This document shows positions 52,454-64,000 of a DNA stretch of 64,000 nt, piece after piece. This stretch comes from Tyto alba (taxonomy: Eukaryota; Chordata; Aves; Strigiformes; Tytonidae): assembly GCF_018691265.1 (NCBI RefSeq), contig NW_024881327.1:24979936-25043935 (forward strand), read 5' to 3'. The stretch's first letter is position 1, and each line of letters begins with the position of its first letter. The notes beneath the pieces are model-generated. The model saw only the letters and a program-made list of their open reading frames with translations. It had not been told where the DNA came from and did no database searches. A program made the translations under genes and the position numbers.

Positions 52454-55400
52454 TCATAGAAAGTTCATTAAACCAACCTGTTGTATAGTTGATGGATCAG
52501 CATACAGTTGTGTTCTGTTGAGGTCTTGCATTTCTTCCTGCTTACAAAGCCTTTCTAACAGTAACTTTTTGCCTTCTGTTACTGTTTGCACTCGCTCTGT
52601 TAATAGTTTTTGGAAGTGGAGTATGGTGTTTTCAGAAGCACTTTTCTTAAGTGGAACAGGTGACACCTCTGTGGACAAAAGTAAAGTACGTAGTTAGGGT
52701 GCACAAGTCAATGAACTGCTGACACTGAAGTTTAGCACATGCTAGGTTTTCCTAATGTTGTCCTTCTGTTAGTCTCTTTTGGCAGGCATTGCCTGGTGTT
52801 GTGTAAGGGGTCATTGTTAACGGCAGGTAAGAATGAAGCAGACCTTGTAAAAATCACTCATAGTTGAAACTTTCAGCTTTGCCTAGCTACTGCCTTCTAC
52901 AAGACATACTTATCTAATAGGCAATAAATAAAAGTATATTTAATCACAGAGTTCGTCCTGTTAGTACAGTTTATGATGGTGAACTGAGCAGATTGAATTC
53001 AGAAATGTGGTGTTTGGATCTGTGTTCATCTGTCTGTAGATAAGACATCATTTTAGTATTAAAAATAGGAGTGAACCTCCTAAAAACTAAGTTTGTCATC
53101 CTGCATTGTTGGACTTTGGATTATTTAGGACCTGACAATTCTGCTAGGAAATAAAATAAGCTTATGACCTTTACTATATCAGACTGCATGCCACGTATTT
53201 CTATCCATCCCTTTATTTTTCTCTATCAGTGATGCTATACCATATCTTCTCTTTGAAACAGCTGTCTTAACCTGTTTTCTCTTGTATAACATGTTAGACA
53301 TCACATGTCTAAACATGTAATTTCTCCCCTTGCTTACTGACACATAGTTTAATATAAGAAAACCACAACCATGATTCTGATATTGTTCCTATTTTCCCCT
53401 GACCAACACAGGTAATTAAGACATCTTCTTTATAAAATTTTTTATCTTTTCCTCGCACTTGGTTCTTAAAAATCAAGTAAGTATTTCCTGATGTTTACCT
53501 CATTCATACCAGGGATGAGGACTGAAATAAAGAAATTGCAGTTTTCCTCAGGCCCACATTTTTATCAGGACTCTGCAGATTGTTGAAGGTGAGAGAAGAA
53601 TGTTGGTTTGAAGCTTGGTATTAAATTCTAGGATTATTTAACTGCTTGAATACTGGAAACTAGAATCTGACATCCGATTCAACAGCAGTGTATAGATGCC
53701 TTAAAAAGTCAGGGACTCTTACCATCATTCCATGTTTTTCTCTTGATACTCAAGGATCCTGTGTTTGCTGTAATATCTCCCACTGAAACTTAGAAGAGAA
53801 AAGCAAGGTAAGTATTTTGCAGAGATTCTCAAAGCACAGGCAGTCATACACCAAAAAGCTTTATACTACAAAAGCAAACACATTGGGACAAGTGACCTGG
53901 AGCAGCGAGAATCTTCTAGAAAATCTAGTTGCTGGGTTGGCACACAAAATCAGGGTGAAGATGCACTTATTTGGCAGACGCCTCAGCTTAATAACTAAAG
54001 CTTCTTTTCTGAAATGTTAATGTTTTACTGTCTCCTGCATCAGCATTCACAGCACAGATTACACAGTCCTTTTCCAGCATGCTAAAATGTACAACAGCCA
54101 GGTTGGCTCAAATATTCTTGGTGTTGACAAATTCCATTCATGGAGAGCAGAAATGAGCAGTAATATCTTCAGTTTCTGGATTTGGAATAAAATATCAGTC
54201 TTAAGACTGTGATTAAGCACAAGAATGAGGTAGGTAAGAAGCAGTGGTATCATCTCATGGCTGTGTAGATGTCATTCCAGCCTCAACCAATGGCACTACC
54301 AGATGGTGCTCGTGGACACTGCACTAGGGCTCTGATTCATGACTGAGGACAGCTGGCTTCAGGATGGGCTTCAGTGGTTTCTGCTGAAGCTGTCCATGTG
54401 GGCTCTGCTGCAGAAAGGGTTCAGGTCCTCAACTAACATTTGCGATGTTGCAAATTATTATCTAACACACTGAGAACAGTCAGAATTAGTTCTGGTTTAC
54501 TATAACTCACTGAGCTCTAAGATGCAGTGGTTAAGCTGCTCCTACAAGAGCATCTGATCTGCCTGGAGCAGGGGCAGGTGCCCCTGAGAGCTGGAGCAGT
54601 TGGCCAGTCATGAGAACCCTCACAGCAGACACAAGGTTAGCTGCGTTGTTCCTAGATCAAAAGGTCTTTTGATACTAAAACAGAAGCAAACTCCATTTAT
54701 AAAACTGATTCTGCTTTAGCAAAATTAATATAACAAAGTGCTCAAATAAACATCCCTGCCCTGGATTTTTCTCTCTCTTGACTGTGGTGTGAATTGAATT
54801 GAATTTATTGACTCCTTGCACTTGGCTTGATTGTTACAGACTTCTACCATGTTACAGATACCGCAGATTGTTACAGGTACCACAGTGGTATGAGATTGCA
54901 GCTCTCTATCCACGAGACTTTACGTGCCTGGTAGATCACTTCTAAAACATGCCATGTTTTCTAGGACCATTTCACTGTATCTCATTTAAGCTTCCAAAAG
55001 CACAAAGATTCTCTAATAACACTGAATGCTTCAGGTGCTTTCACTTTTTATGTTCTCAGTTCTAAACTCCAAAGACCATTTCTGTTCACTGAGTATTGCC
55101 CCATTCTGGCCACATATTTCACCCCTACAGATCAACATACAACTTTTAAGTTTCATTTTAAGTGCTTTATCTCATCCCTGAAGTTTTTCGTACCTGATAG
55201 GAGACTTGAACTTTCACATCCCCAGCCTGAGGGACCCAGAGGCTGTCTTCTTAAGATACAATCAACTTCATCATAAAATCTCATTTTTCTCTTGGGATTT
55301 CCAAGATGCTCATTTTCCTTCTGCAGGGCGCGGTATTCATATTTCAGGTTCTTGTACTTTGTGCGACATTGTTTCCAGTCTCTGTCTATACCACGTTTCA

Positions 55401-58400
55401 TTAACCTTCTGGCAATTTCCTCAAATATTTCTTTATTTCTTGTGGCCCCTTCAAGCATTTGTTGTATCTTTTCATCTGACCATATGTTTATCAGAGCTCT
55501 GACTTCGTTATCACTCCAGTGTTTTCCTGCTCCAGTATCATTAACTGTAATAACTTTAAAGTGATTTTGTGCTTCTTCCAAGGGAATGTGATTGTCTGCA
55601 AATATAAATGAAACAACAACTGAGTATTGCTGAATATTCATACATTAAGATATACTTGTAGATAATGATTTGGTAACAAGCTGAAGGATTAATTGATGTT
55701 TATAATCTCTTGTTTCAAAAATCTTTTAACTTTACAATGTTAAATCCATACATGATTACATTTCTCTTAAGTATGCAACATATCTAGCAAGCAAAATCTC
55801 TTGTTTCTCCAAAGCATCTAAAATTCCACATTTTGTCAGTGTAATTTTGTTGCTGCTGTTGTCAAATTAAAGACATATGTATCTAAATGCTACATGCAAG
55901 AAAGCAATAGGCCTTAAGCTTTAAAGCAATGAGATATCAGCATTGATAAGAAAATGGCTTTCCAGTATGGTTTCAAATTAGAATGGCAAGGCAAAATATC
56001 ATGCGAATGAAAACACTACTGGGGATTCAATAGAAGGAAAAAATCTTACCTACATATTCAGAAGTAGGCAGATGCTGCTCATCAGATATGTATAGAATGC
56101 AAAGTTGAACTACAGTGTTAATGCAAGTTTTGCTTGTGACAGGGAATAGAGCTATGAAACTTAGTTTTTTAAGTTTAGTGATAAAGCTAGACTGGAGTCA
56201 GAAGTAGAAAAGTAGAGCTGCATTTACAGTATGGTTCTGGTTGCTCCAGCTTTGGTACTGAAATTACAATGAGATTTTGTTTCAGAATAAATCAATGGAA
56301 ATTAAACTCACCTGTCCCGACCATCCGTTTTGCTACTGGTGTACAAGATCTGTCTTCTGAGGTAGTGCTTATAGAATCATCATCTATAGAAACACGCAGT
56401 TTTAAATAAAATAAAAGCCCGTTAGTTATAACAAGTCTTCTACCACATGCTCCCCTAAATCAAATTATTTATCAGCATTTCTCATAAGCCCTATCTTGCT
56501 TTTTGCCTCTGCATTCCCCAAAAGATAGCTGTGTATGCAACACAGACTAAAGATACTTGATTGAACACCTAGACATACGTGGATGGTTTGTATCTCACAT
56601 GCATAACGTGCTTGTACACACTGGTTAGCACAGACATGCCTTCCAGTTTTTTTCCTAGGCGATGTGTGTAGAGCAGGCTCGGTGAGGCTTTGGTGCCATT
56701 TTGTAAGGGCACGCGCCTGCGGATTCACTCGCGCCTAACAGGGTTGGACTGCAGCCTTTCCCTTCGTGGGGTCATGCATGCTCCCCCACTGCTGTCACAA
56801 AATGAGCAGGGACTTGGGCCCTAGAAGACCGTTGCCCTCCTCTTGAGTGTGGAAGCTGAGCACATGAATAGGATGCGATGAGGAGGAGTGAGAGGTGCAG
56901 GCACCTGACAGCAGGCCTGCATGCACTGTAATTTTGTATAAGCTGCATTTCGTACCACTGCCGGGGCTTTTCTCAGATCTTTATGAGTTTCCCTGGTACA
57001 GCAAAAAGAAACTGAAGAATGGCATTCCTTGCTCCTTATTCCTATTTGTTCTCGATTCAGGACTCCTTTTTACTACCAAAAACCCCCAAAAAAGTGGTTT
57101 AGAGTCCATTTTAGTAAGCTGCCATGGTGGATTTCAAAGCTGGGCTTTGAGGAATGCCTTTCTCTGATTCTGGGAGGGAGGGCAAGAAGGGATGTTAAGT
57201 TTTCTGGGGAAGGTTGCATACTTTTGCATCCTTTAGGAGACAGCCATGTTTATTTACTTTTGGGTGAAAGGCTAGTCTCTGATACAGAGCTTTTGTGATG
57301 GAGATAACACAGGCAGAAGAAAAATTGGAAAACAATTCATTAATGCTTTTGTGGAAATCTTTAGCCTCATCTTAAATTGCACTTTCTATAGGTAGGGATA
57401 GCTCTATCCGAAACTATTCTGTGGCTTAAATGACAAAATAGAAAAGACAGAAGAACTATTTTTCATTCTGCCAGCATCTGAGTTCTCTTCAAAATACATC
57501 TCTAACAGGATAGAAACATCATTATATTACTTTTATGCATGTCTCCATGCCATTTTTTTTTCCCTTCTGCAGAGCTGAGGCCATCATAGCTTTGTACTCT
57601 TTTGCAGCATGAAAACTTCCCTTCAGAATTAAAACTCAGGAGTCCTCAGAATTATTGAAATCATCTATGGACAAAAAACCCAGCTCTGCTGACTCTGGGC
57701 TCATTTCCTCATGCTTGAACTTATCTGAGTCTGAAAGTTCACTTTTGTGTGGAATTACTTTTGGGATTGGGAGGGAGAAAAAGATTAGTTCTCATTGGTT
57801 TGGTAGGGGATATCATAGACCAATTATCTGCAATACAGTTTTTGGTAAAGGGTAGAAGTAAATATTCCTTATTATGTTTTGAAAAACTGAGTGCATGGTT
57901 TAGACTGTTAGATAAGAGACAGTTAGTAAATAAGTAGGTTAATTTGATGTGCTTTCTATAATGGTACTTGCTAACATATCCACAGAGTTGTACTTGGAAT
58001 TCATATTTGCTTTATAACTTTATTTCTGTTAAGTGATTTGGCAAATACTTGTTTTTTTCATAAGCCATATGCAGGAATAAATTTTATAACTATGGAAAAC
58101 TTGGAATCAGAAATTATACTCTCATAATCGTGCGTGTGATTTACTTGAGGTACTAGAAAAGAAGTATTTTTCCATAAATAGGCTATCCCATAACTCTTAA
58201 GAAAATTCCTGCATCCTCCTTTAACACTTGCAGCTATTGGAAATACAACTCAGGGCCAAAATGGAGCAGTAGATCTACTTCTGGGCTCTTAAAGGCTGCA
58301 TTTTTTTAAAAACTATTACCAGTAAACCCTCTGGCTTTCATTTATGTGCTCCTTCTCTCCACCATGCTGGCTCTCTAATCTCCTTCTGCTTTTGGCAGTG

Positions 58401-61400
58401 GCACTTGTATACTGCTGACTTGTGTGATTACTGTCTTCAATTGGATATTACATGACAGGAATGGGGAATTTGTGTGTATAAGGCAGTCAGTTGATTTGCA
58501 TGACTTTTTTTCTGTGTATGAACTCTGCATTAGTGTGACCTTGCTTATGTCTCTGAACTTTCAGGGACACAGCTTTACTTTTTCCTCAAAGTAACTTGTG
58601 TTTCTGTGTGTCATTGCTGTGATGGCATTGCTCTGATGTTGTCCTCAGTGTCATACTTGTTACAGTTGTCTTTCATCATCGAGATCAGCATATGCAAACA
58701 GTTGTAAAATCTGTGTTGGATAGGGTGTCTCAACACCCAAACTCCAGATAACATAATTGCTGAGAAGGAGGCTCTTGCCTGGGTCACAGAAATACCGATG
58801 CATACAATAGAAATATTCTTATGGTAGAAACTTTCAGTGTAAAAAGTGTTGTTCACAGAATCATTATAACAGAATTTTTTATTCTTTCCATTAACTTCTG
58901 GGTGCAAATAGCACTACTGTAAAGCATATTTTGATCTAGGATGTCAGGTCACTAGATTTCAATGTCATCATTATTTCCTCTTATGCCCTTTTTCCATGAC
59001 CTTCCATGGTTTCTATGCTCATTTATTCCAGAATATCAATATCCCTACTGTATTCTAATGCTAAATTTTAACATTTTTAATAAAACAAATCTTCTCCTGA
59101 ATACTTGTCATTGAATGTATGACTTCTACATATTGCTGAGGCTTTGATTTGAGTTTTACTTGTAAAATGATTCAAAACATTTTGGGCAATTGTTTGATAG
59201 TGAATAGTCTGAAATTAAATGCATTGTCATGAAGTAGTCTGAAAAGACAGACAAGGTATAAAATGTTCAGTTTTTCTGAGACAGCTATTTAGCTCTCCAG
59301 TTTATCCTCTCTAGCAACTGTGTATGAAAAAGAACACTGTGTCACAATCAAATGCAGACATATCACATCTAGCATAATGAGGAGTGTGTTGTTTGGGAAA
59401 ACAAGATCTTGTTATTAACTGGGGAAGGAGAAATAAGTGTTTATAAATTTTTGTACTATGAAATCAAACAAAACCCCCCAGATTTTATCATAACCTAGAA
59501 TTAGAACAAATATAATGTGCAGGAATAACATAGGAATCTTAGAAATCTGCAGTTTCCAGTAAAGTAGAATGTGCTGTTATAACCATCAAGACACAGTCTT
59601 GACCTACCTATGTCAATTGTCTCCTTCTTTATTTGTGTAGCTTCCAGAGCTGCCAAGGTGGAGTTGGCAAAGTCCCCCACATCTTCAGGGATTTCTGTAA
59701 AAAAAAATTTACAGAGTTGTTATTAACTAAACAGGTCTTGAGTTATGTCTTGAGAATCACCAACTTCAGAATGCTATTAATGATAACTATTGTTAAAGAT
59801 TTCATCTTTTAATATGTTAAAGCTGCCACTTCTCTGCAGTAGTGGGCTTAAGAGCAGAGTGTATGTATTTATATATTAAAATAAATCCAGAACACCACAT
59901 AACAGCTGTATAATATAAGTTTATGGATTAAATGTGCAAAAGTTATTTAAACCTGGATCAGTATTTGATTAATAGTTCGCTGATCATGGTTGTAAGATAC
60001 ACAGTAACCTGTGAACCTCTATGCAGCAGAACAGGCAAGACGGTGCCTTTCATAAGGGGTGCTTCAATACATACCGAAATTATTGAAAGACTCCCAAGCA
60101 ACTGATGCCAAGAGTCACTGAATTAGCCCCAAAAGGGGCAAGGGTCATGACATTGCATCAGGGTTCTTTGCCTGGACGATTGAACTTGCAAGGCTGCCTG
60201 CCTGCGTGACAAAAGACAGAAGTACTAAATGCCTGTCCTGAGAGCATCCCCCTTGCTGCAGCCTGCAAGGGGCTTGGGGTTTACATCACACAGCCCGGGC
60301 AGGGTGACAGAGGTGTCCCTGGGCTCCCCTCTGCGGGGAGGAGATCTCTGCTCCTCTGCCATTGGCCCTCTGGTGTTTAAGGGACAACTCCACCCCTCCA
60401 CCCTGGGATGGACCGACGGACAGGCAGATGATGCAAGTGGTCTTTCCAACGATCTTCGTTTCCAGGTGAGGACACTGCTGTACAGAGATTAAATGGTGAA
60501 GGCCACACCACAGATCGATGACAGCAGTTTCTAGCTCCCAGCCTGCTCTCAGTCCATTCAAGAATATTGCCCCTAAACATTGAGCAATAAAGCATAATCT
60601 AGAGCCATTTTATTAAAAATTATCCCCCAAATCAATACGGCCTTGATTGCATCAGACGTTCTTTACAATGTGACCAGCATCATGTGCCTTTTTTTTTTTT
60701 TTTTTTCCTTAGCGAGCCCAGAATGTGGATAGGGAGCCTGGCTTTTTTTCTAAGCCACCGTTCAGAGTTTTTGGAGGGAGGGCATGAGGAGAGCAAGACT
60801 GAGCCAAACAGAACAAACCATCAACAGTTTCTGGCATGGATAAAACACAGTGGCTCCGTCCTCATTGTTTAGTGAAGCTACAGACAGTTGCCAGCAAATA
60901 CGTTTCATCTCTACTTTGTGTTTGAAGCACTGCTCACAGAGCCAGCAGAGCAGTGCTGTCGCAGTCTTTCCTTTTACCCGCTCAGACTGATACAAGCTCT
61001 GTTCTCTTTTGGCACTCTGTCACTATCGCTATTTATCCTGTTTCCTGGCTCATGAGGCAAGATTAGTAATTTGTCTCCTAATCCTTACTCTCATGTGTAT
61101 CTTGCACAGTATAAAAGTGGAGCGGGAAACGTCAAAGCTACAGAAAATTTTCAATGTGTGGCCTATGTTTACTCTCCCAACAGCTTGCAGAGTTGTTGCT
61201 GTCTCTGTCATGCAGATTGATGAGACTGGATACAGACAAATTGGATGCACAGTTAGGAGTTTGTCTGCAGCCCAAGTATGCCTTGGGCTAAGCCAGTGAA
61301 TAATCAAAAACTTTTGGGTTTGCACTTCTCTGAAACACTACTTCACACCAGCCTGGGGCATATGTATTAAAACATTATCTTTTGACTTCGTATCTGTACA

Positions 61401-63953
61401 TTTTAAAATTCCAAGCACACAGCTGTAAGTGTTCAAGCCAACATAAGTGCCCGAGTATGTACCGACTTAAGATCTTAACTTGAAACAACATATTTTTAAA
61501 AAGCCCTTGCTTAGAAATGTATCTTGGCAGTAGTCATGACTTATTCCAAATTTGTTCTGAGAGGGATATACAGTACAGTATTCAGGGCACCAAGAATCCT
61601 AAAAAGTAATTACAAGAAAAGTAATTTGTTTGAAGCAAAATACTTGCTGAGATATTTTTTAAGAACATCAGGCTACTGGCATTCCTTACAGTCTTGTTTT
61701 CATCATCACTGTTGTTCCCTGGCACTTCAGATTTAATCAAACACCAATATACCATCTGTGGTTGTACTGCAAAGTCTGACCCATGTGGAATGTACATGTA
61801 CATGGAGTTTGAATTGACTGACTACTACCTATGCAAACGGAAGCAATTAGCTCTTCTGAATAGATTTCTGGAATTAACTGCCCTTGAAAGTGTTCCCATG
61901 AAATAGAAAACATCAGTCAGAATGACTAAATAAGTTTTTATTTTCAGATTGATTTACTGTAGTTGTCTTTTACCAGAAAAGAGAAAAATTTACAGTGGCT
62001 CCAGCCTTCCCTAGGCTGCTTTCACCAAAACCCGAATGGGTTTGTGATTGCTGTGATGCTCTTGCACCCTCTCCTGGCCAGCCTGTTGACAAAGCAGCTC
62101 CAGGGCAGCGTGGTCAGAGAGAGGTCAGTAAACTGCTACACTCTATTAAGGATTTATCTACCTCTGTCTTTTCCTTCGCTGCCCTTTGAGTAGAAAATAC
62201 ATGTGGGCAGAGGAGAAAAACAATACAAATAACTAGGTTTTTTCCTGGAATTGGTGTATTTGTCTGTTGATTAATACCATCTTAATTTTTTCCTCACTAG
62301 AGTATGGCAGGCCTGATTGAACTATTTATAAAGCTTGGCAGTGGTGATGGTGTTACAGTGGCTCATAACTCAGATTCGCACTCGAGGTCGTGAGAAGCAC
62401 GTATAGTTCTGAGCAACTTGTGCACCTCTGCGCGTTTACACAGCTGCTGTTGCCAGAAAGCAGATGTCTACCCAGGCTACCTAGTATATCTAGACAAGCG
62501 TATGTACAACTCTGACTGCAGAGTACATTAACTGCATGTTCTAATTAGGAAGATACCCCGATACAAAGTTAACAGAATTTCTAAATTCTTATTTATATCA
62601 AACAGGGGTTTTTTACATTTTTTTAAAAAAAGACACATGAGTATATTTAAATTATAATTAGATGCCTGTTGAGAAATGTTTTTCTACAAAAGTTCTGTTG
62701 AATTTGAGTAATCTTTAAGAAGTTACATCCTAAAGGCTATCAATTGTCAGACATCTACTGATATCAGCGAACCAATGTAATATATCACTGCCTGATTGCC
62801 TTTTTTGCTATTTATCAGCAAGTAAATTTATGAGTACAGAGGTACATACAAACTCTTTAGTTACCAGTTTCTCACTTTAGATTTGTTTGAACTATCTAGG
62901 AAAGGCATGTTACCACCATTAGAGGATAAAGGGTCTCCATGATATTGTAACGTAAAAAGCATGCACATTTTCTCTGCTTTATGTAATACCTAATTATGTT
63001 ACCATTAATAATATTAAACTCTAGGTGTTTTTTACTACTTGTGATAAAACTGAGTCTGCATTGTTCATTTGTGAATGAGGGAAAGAATTTTGGAAACTGA
63101 AACTGCATCTCTTCATGATGGAGTGCTGTGGTTTTGCCTTTTTTTCCCCACAGAATTTTGAACAATAGTCTTTAGATAGGTTAAGCCAGAGACACTTATG
63201 AAATACTTGCTATTTCAATCTTTCCCCACAAAATCAGATTACAATTACCCTGAAACAAACAAAATATGTAGTTAAAATACATATATTTGAGAAGCGAAAT
63301 GGTAACCAAGGTAAGCTATAGATATCTTAACACATACACTTATTCTAAAAGAATGTTAAAGTGTCAAAAATGAATGCTCAGAATTTTAATAGAAGTATTC
63401 AGTTAATTTTATCTTAAATAACTTGTTTGGAAGATTGCAGTCCAAAAAGTTACAGTATTACATAGCTGCAGGCAGTTGAAAACCATGTCAGATGACAGTT
63501 TAATGGCACTATTGAATCTGTATTATTACAGTGTCTTACTACTGTTTATGTAGTAATTTTACCTGTCGATGGGAAGAAATGGCATTCGATGCATTTTACA
63601 AGTAGTCTTAACCGGATCCCATAAAGTATTTTTCATGATTTCTTATATATTTTGTCTCTCTCAAAATGAGGTCCCTATAGGCAATGCACTTTGCATGACA
63701 ACGTATTTTTCTCCGGTGAATGCTTCAGGTGCCCATGGTGATCTGGTAATAGGCCAGTTTTGTATTTCTTTGTTAGTAAATTTAAATTAATACATGTAAT
63801 TGCTCTCGAATGATAAAACAAAAATGTTACTGTCCAGTATACCTCAAATTACCTCTAATGATCAGCCATGTCTTTACTTACTTGTCATAGTTGTTTCTTT
63901 CATTACATGCAGAGTTGCCCGATTCTCTGGAGTAGTATTTACAGTAACATCAT
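52454..63953 (-). CDS. Myb/SANT-like DNA-binding domain protein, 3' part (5' end outside window)
   Basis: Exons in transcript order: 63953-63882, 59694-59608, 56383-56312, (optional 56109-56050), 55595-55194, 53782-53723, 52668-52454. All have GT-AG borders, every internal junction is phase 1, and the joined frame stays open to a TGA at 52456-52454, about 300 residues. The large exon (134 codons) carries a Myb/SANT-like domain of the Myb_DNA-bind_4 type: GKHWSDNEVRALINIWSDEK, then DWKQCRTKYKNLKYEYRALQ and RKMRFYDEVDCIL. This resembles the SANT-like domains of ZSCAN20/ZSCAN29 and transposon-derived MSANTD proteins. The C-terminal exon is charged and helical (HFQKLLTERVQTV, LLLERLCKQEEMQ), a possible coiled coil. 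No zinc finger, SCAN or transposase domain is visible. It is antisense within PPAT intron 1. The role is probably nuclear and DNA-binding. I do not recognise an ortholog. Confidence 0.8.
55194..55595 (-). CDS. SANT-like exon of the antisense gene
   Basis: This 402-nt exon starts after tatatttgcag and ends CTATCAG|GTACGA. The domain has tryptophans at conserved helix positions (HWSD, IWSD, DWKQC) and the typical RTKYKNLKYEYR recognition-helix region. It ends in a Gly/Ser-rich tail (PSGWGCESSSLLS). The acidic linker DNHIPLEEAQNHF precedes the domain. The clean frame over 134 codons with matching borders is the strongest single proof that this gene is real. Confidence 0.85.
56050..56109 (-). CDS. 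Possible cassette exon of the SANT-like gene
   Basis: A 60-nt candidate is bounded by AACACTGTAG upstream and a strong donor GTAG|GTAAGA downstream. It is open in the needed frame (ISDEQHLPTSEYV) and is phase 1 at both ends, so including or skipping it preserves the frame. The acceptor has a poor pyrimidine tract, which makes this uncertain. Confidence 0.4.
   Translation of the reverse strand, partial: FNFAFYTYLMSSICLLLNM
56312..56383 (-). CDS. 72-nt exon of the SANT-like gene (copy 2 of a duplicated exon)
   Basis: Bounded by tttctatag and GGGACAG|GTGAGT. It encodes DDDSISTTSEDRSCTP followed by VAKRMVGT. Same length, same phase and similar sequence to the exon at 63882-63953. Confidence 0.75.
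59608..59694 (-). CDS. 87-nt exon of the SANT-like gene with IKKE motif
   Basis: Bounded by a T-rich tract plus acag and by ACATAG|GTAGGT. It encodes IPEDVGDFANSTLAALEATQ followed by IKKETIDI. IKKE fits the SUMO-attachment consensus (hydrophobic-K-x-E), which is common in nuclear factors. The modification itself is inferred. Confidence 0.75.
63882..63953 (-). CDS. 72-nt exon of the SANT-like gene (copy 1)
   Basis: Bounded by ctgacag and ATGACAA|GTAAGT. It encodes DDVTVNTTPENRATLHV followed by MKETTMT. It is entered in phase 1, so at least one more upstream exon must exist beyond 64000. Confidence 0.72.
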
Positions 63954-64000
63954 CTGTCAGAAGATTTTTAATTTGATATTAAAATCTTTCAAGTTCACGT

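Larger units (their letters stand above)
43605..64000 (+). other. PPAT: PPAT intron 1 (open at right edge)
   Basis: From the donor at 43605 to the window end no PPAT exon was recognised, so this is read as one long intron. It holds a GC-rich start with CCCGT repeats, several T- and TTTG-rich tracts, and on the opposite strand the 3' part of a Myb/SANT-like gene (52454-63953). The interval 44200-52240 shows no gene on either strand. If a PPAT exon were found before 64000 this reading would change. Confidence 0.6.

Overview
This window is nuclear DNA from a bird, most likely a chicken or close galliform relative. The reasons are: (1) nine exons on the minus strand rebuild a 426-residue PAICS (AIRC) very close to the chicken protein as I recall it; (2) CR1-type LINE fragments are the only interspersed repeats I can recognise; (3) introns are AT-rich, with two sharply bounded CpG islands. 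No prokaryotic, plasmid or viral genes were seen. Nearly all the open frames are chance or shadow frames; the real genes are split into short exons, which I joined by GT-AG splice sites and reading phase.

Layout: 1-10640 is AT-rich intergenic DNA with one recognisable old CR1 fragment. 10640-12600 is a CpG island holding the promoter and first exon of LONRF1. LONRF1 runs on the plus strand from 11647 to 26270 in 12 coding exons (731 residues; two RING fingers, a TPR-like region and a C-terminal LON domain), with a poly(A) signal at 27351. 27376-34271 lies between two convergent genes and contains a protein-like but frame-broken relic on the minus strand (about 29540-30510). PAICS runs on the minus strand from 42837 to 34272 in 9 coding exons. 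42838-43476 is the shared, divergent PAICS/PPAT promoter inside a second CpG island. PPAT starts on the plus strand at 43477; only its first coding exon is visible, and I could not find exon 2 before the window ends.

The apparent PPAT intron 1 contains, on the opposite strand (63953 to 52454), the last six or seven coding exons of a gene for a Myb/SANT-like DNA-binding protein whose 5' end lies beyond the window. I cannot assign it a symbol. Its internal exon junctions are all phase 1, and two of its 72-nt exons look like duplicates of each other.

Functionally, PPAT (first committed step) and PAICS (AIR carboxylase plus SAICAR synthetase) are enzymes of the same de novo purine pathway and are placed to be transcribed together from one bidirectional promoter. 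LONRF1 is a ubiquitin-ligase-type protein with no evident link to purine synthesis; its tail-to-tail position beside PAICS is a matter of chromosome history. No wholly new system was found. The least explained items are the antisense SANT gene with its exon duplication and the coding relic between LONRF1 and PAICS.
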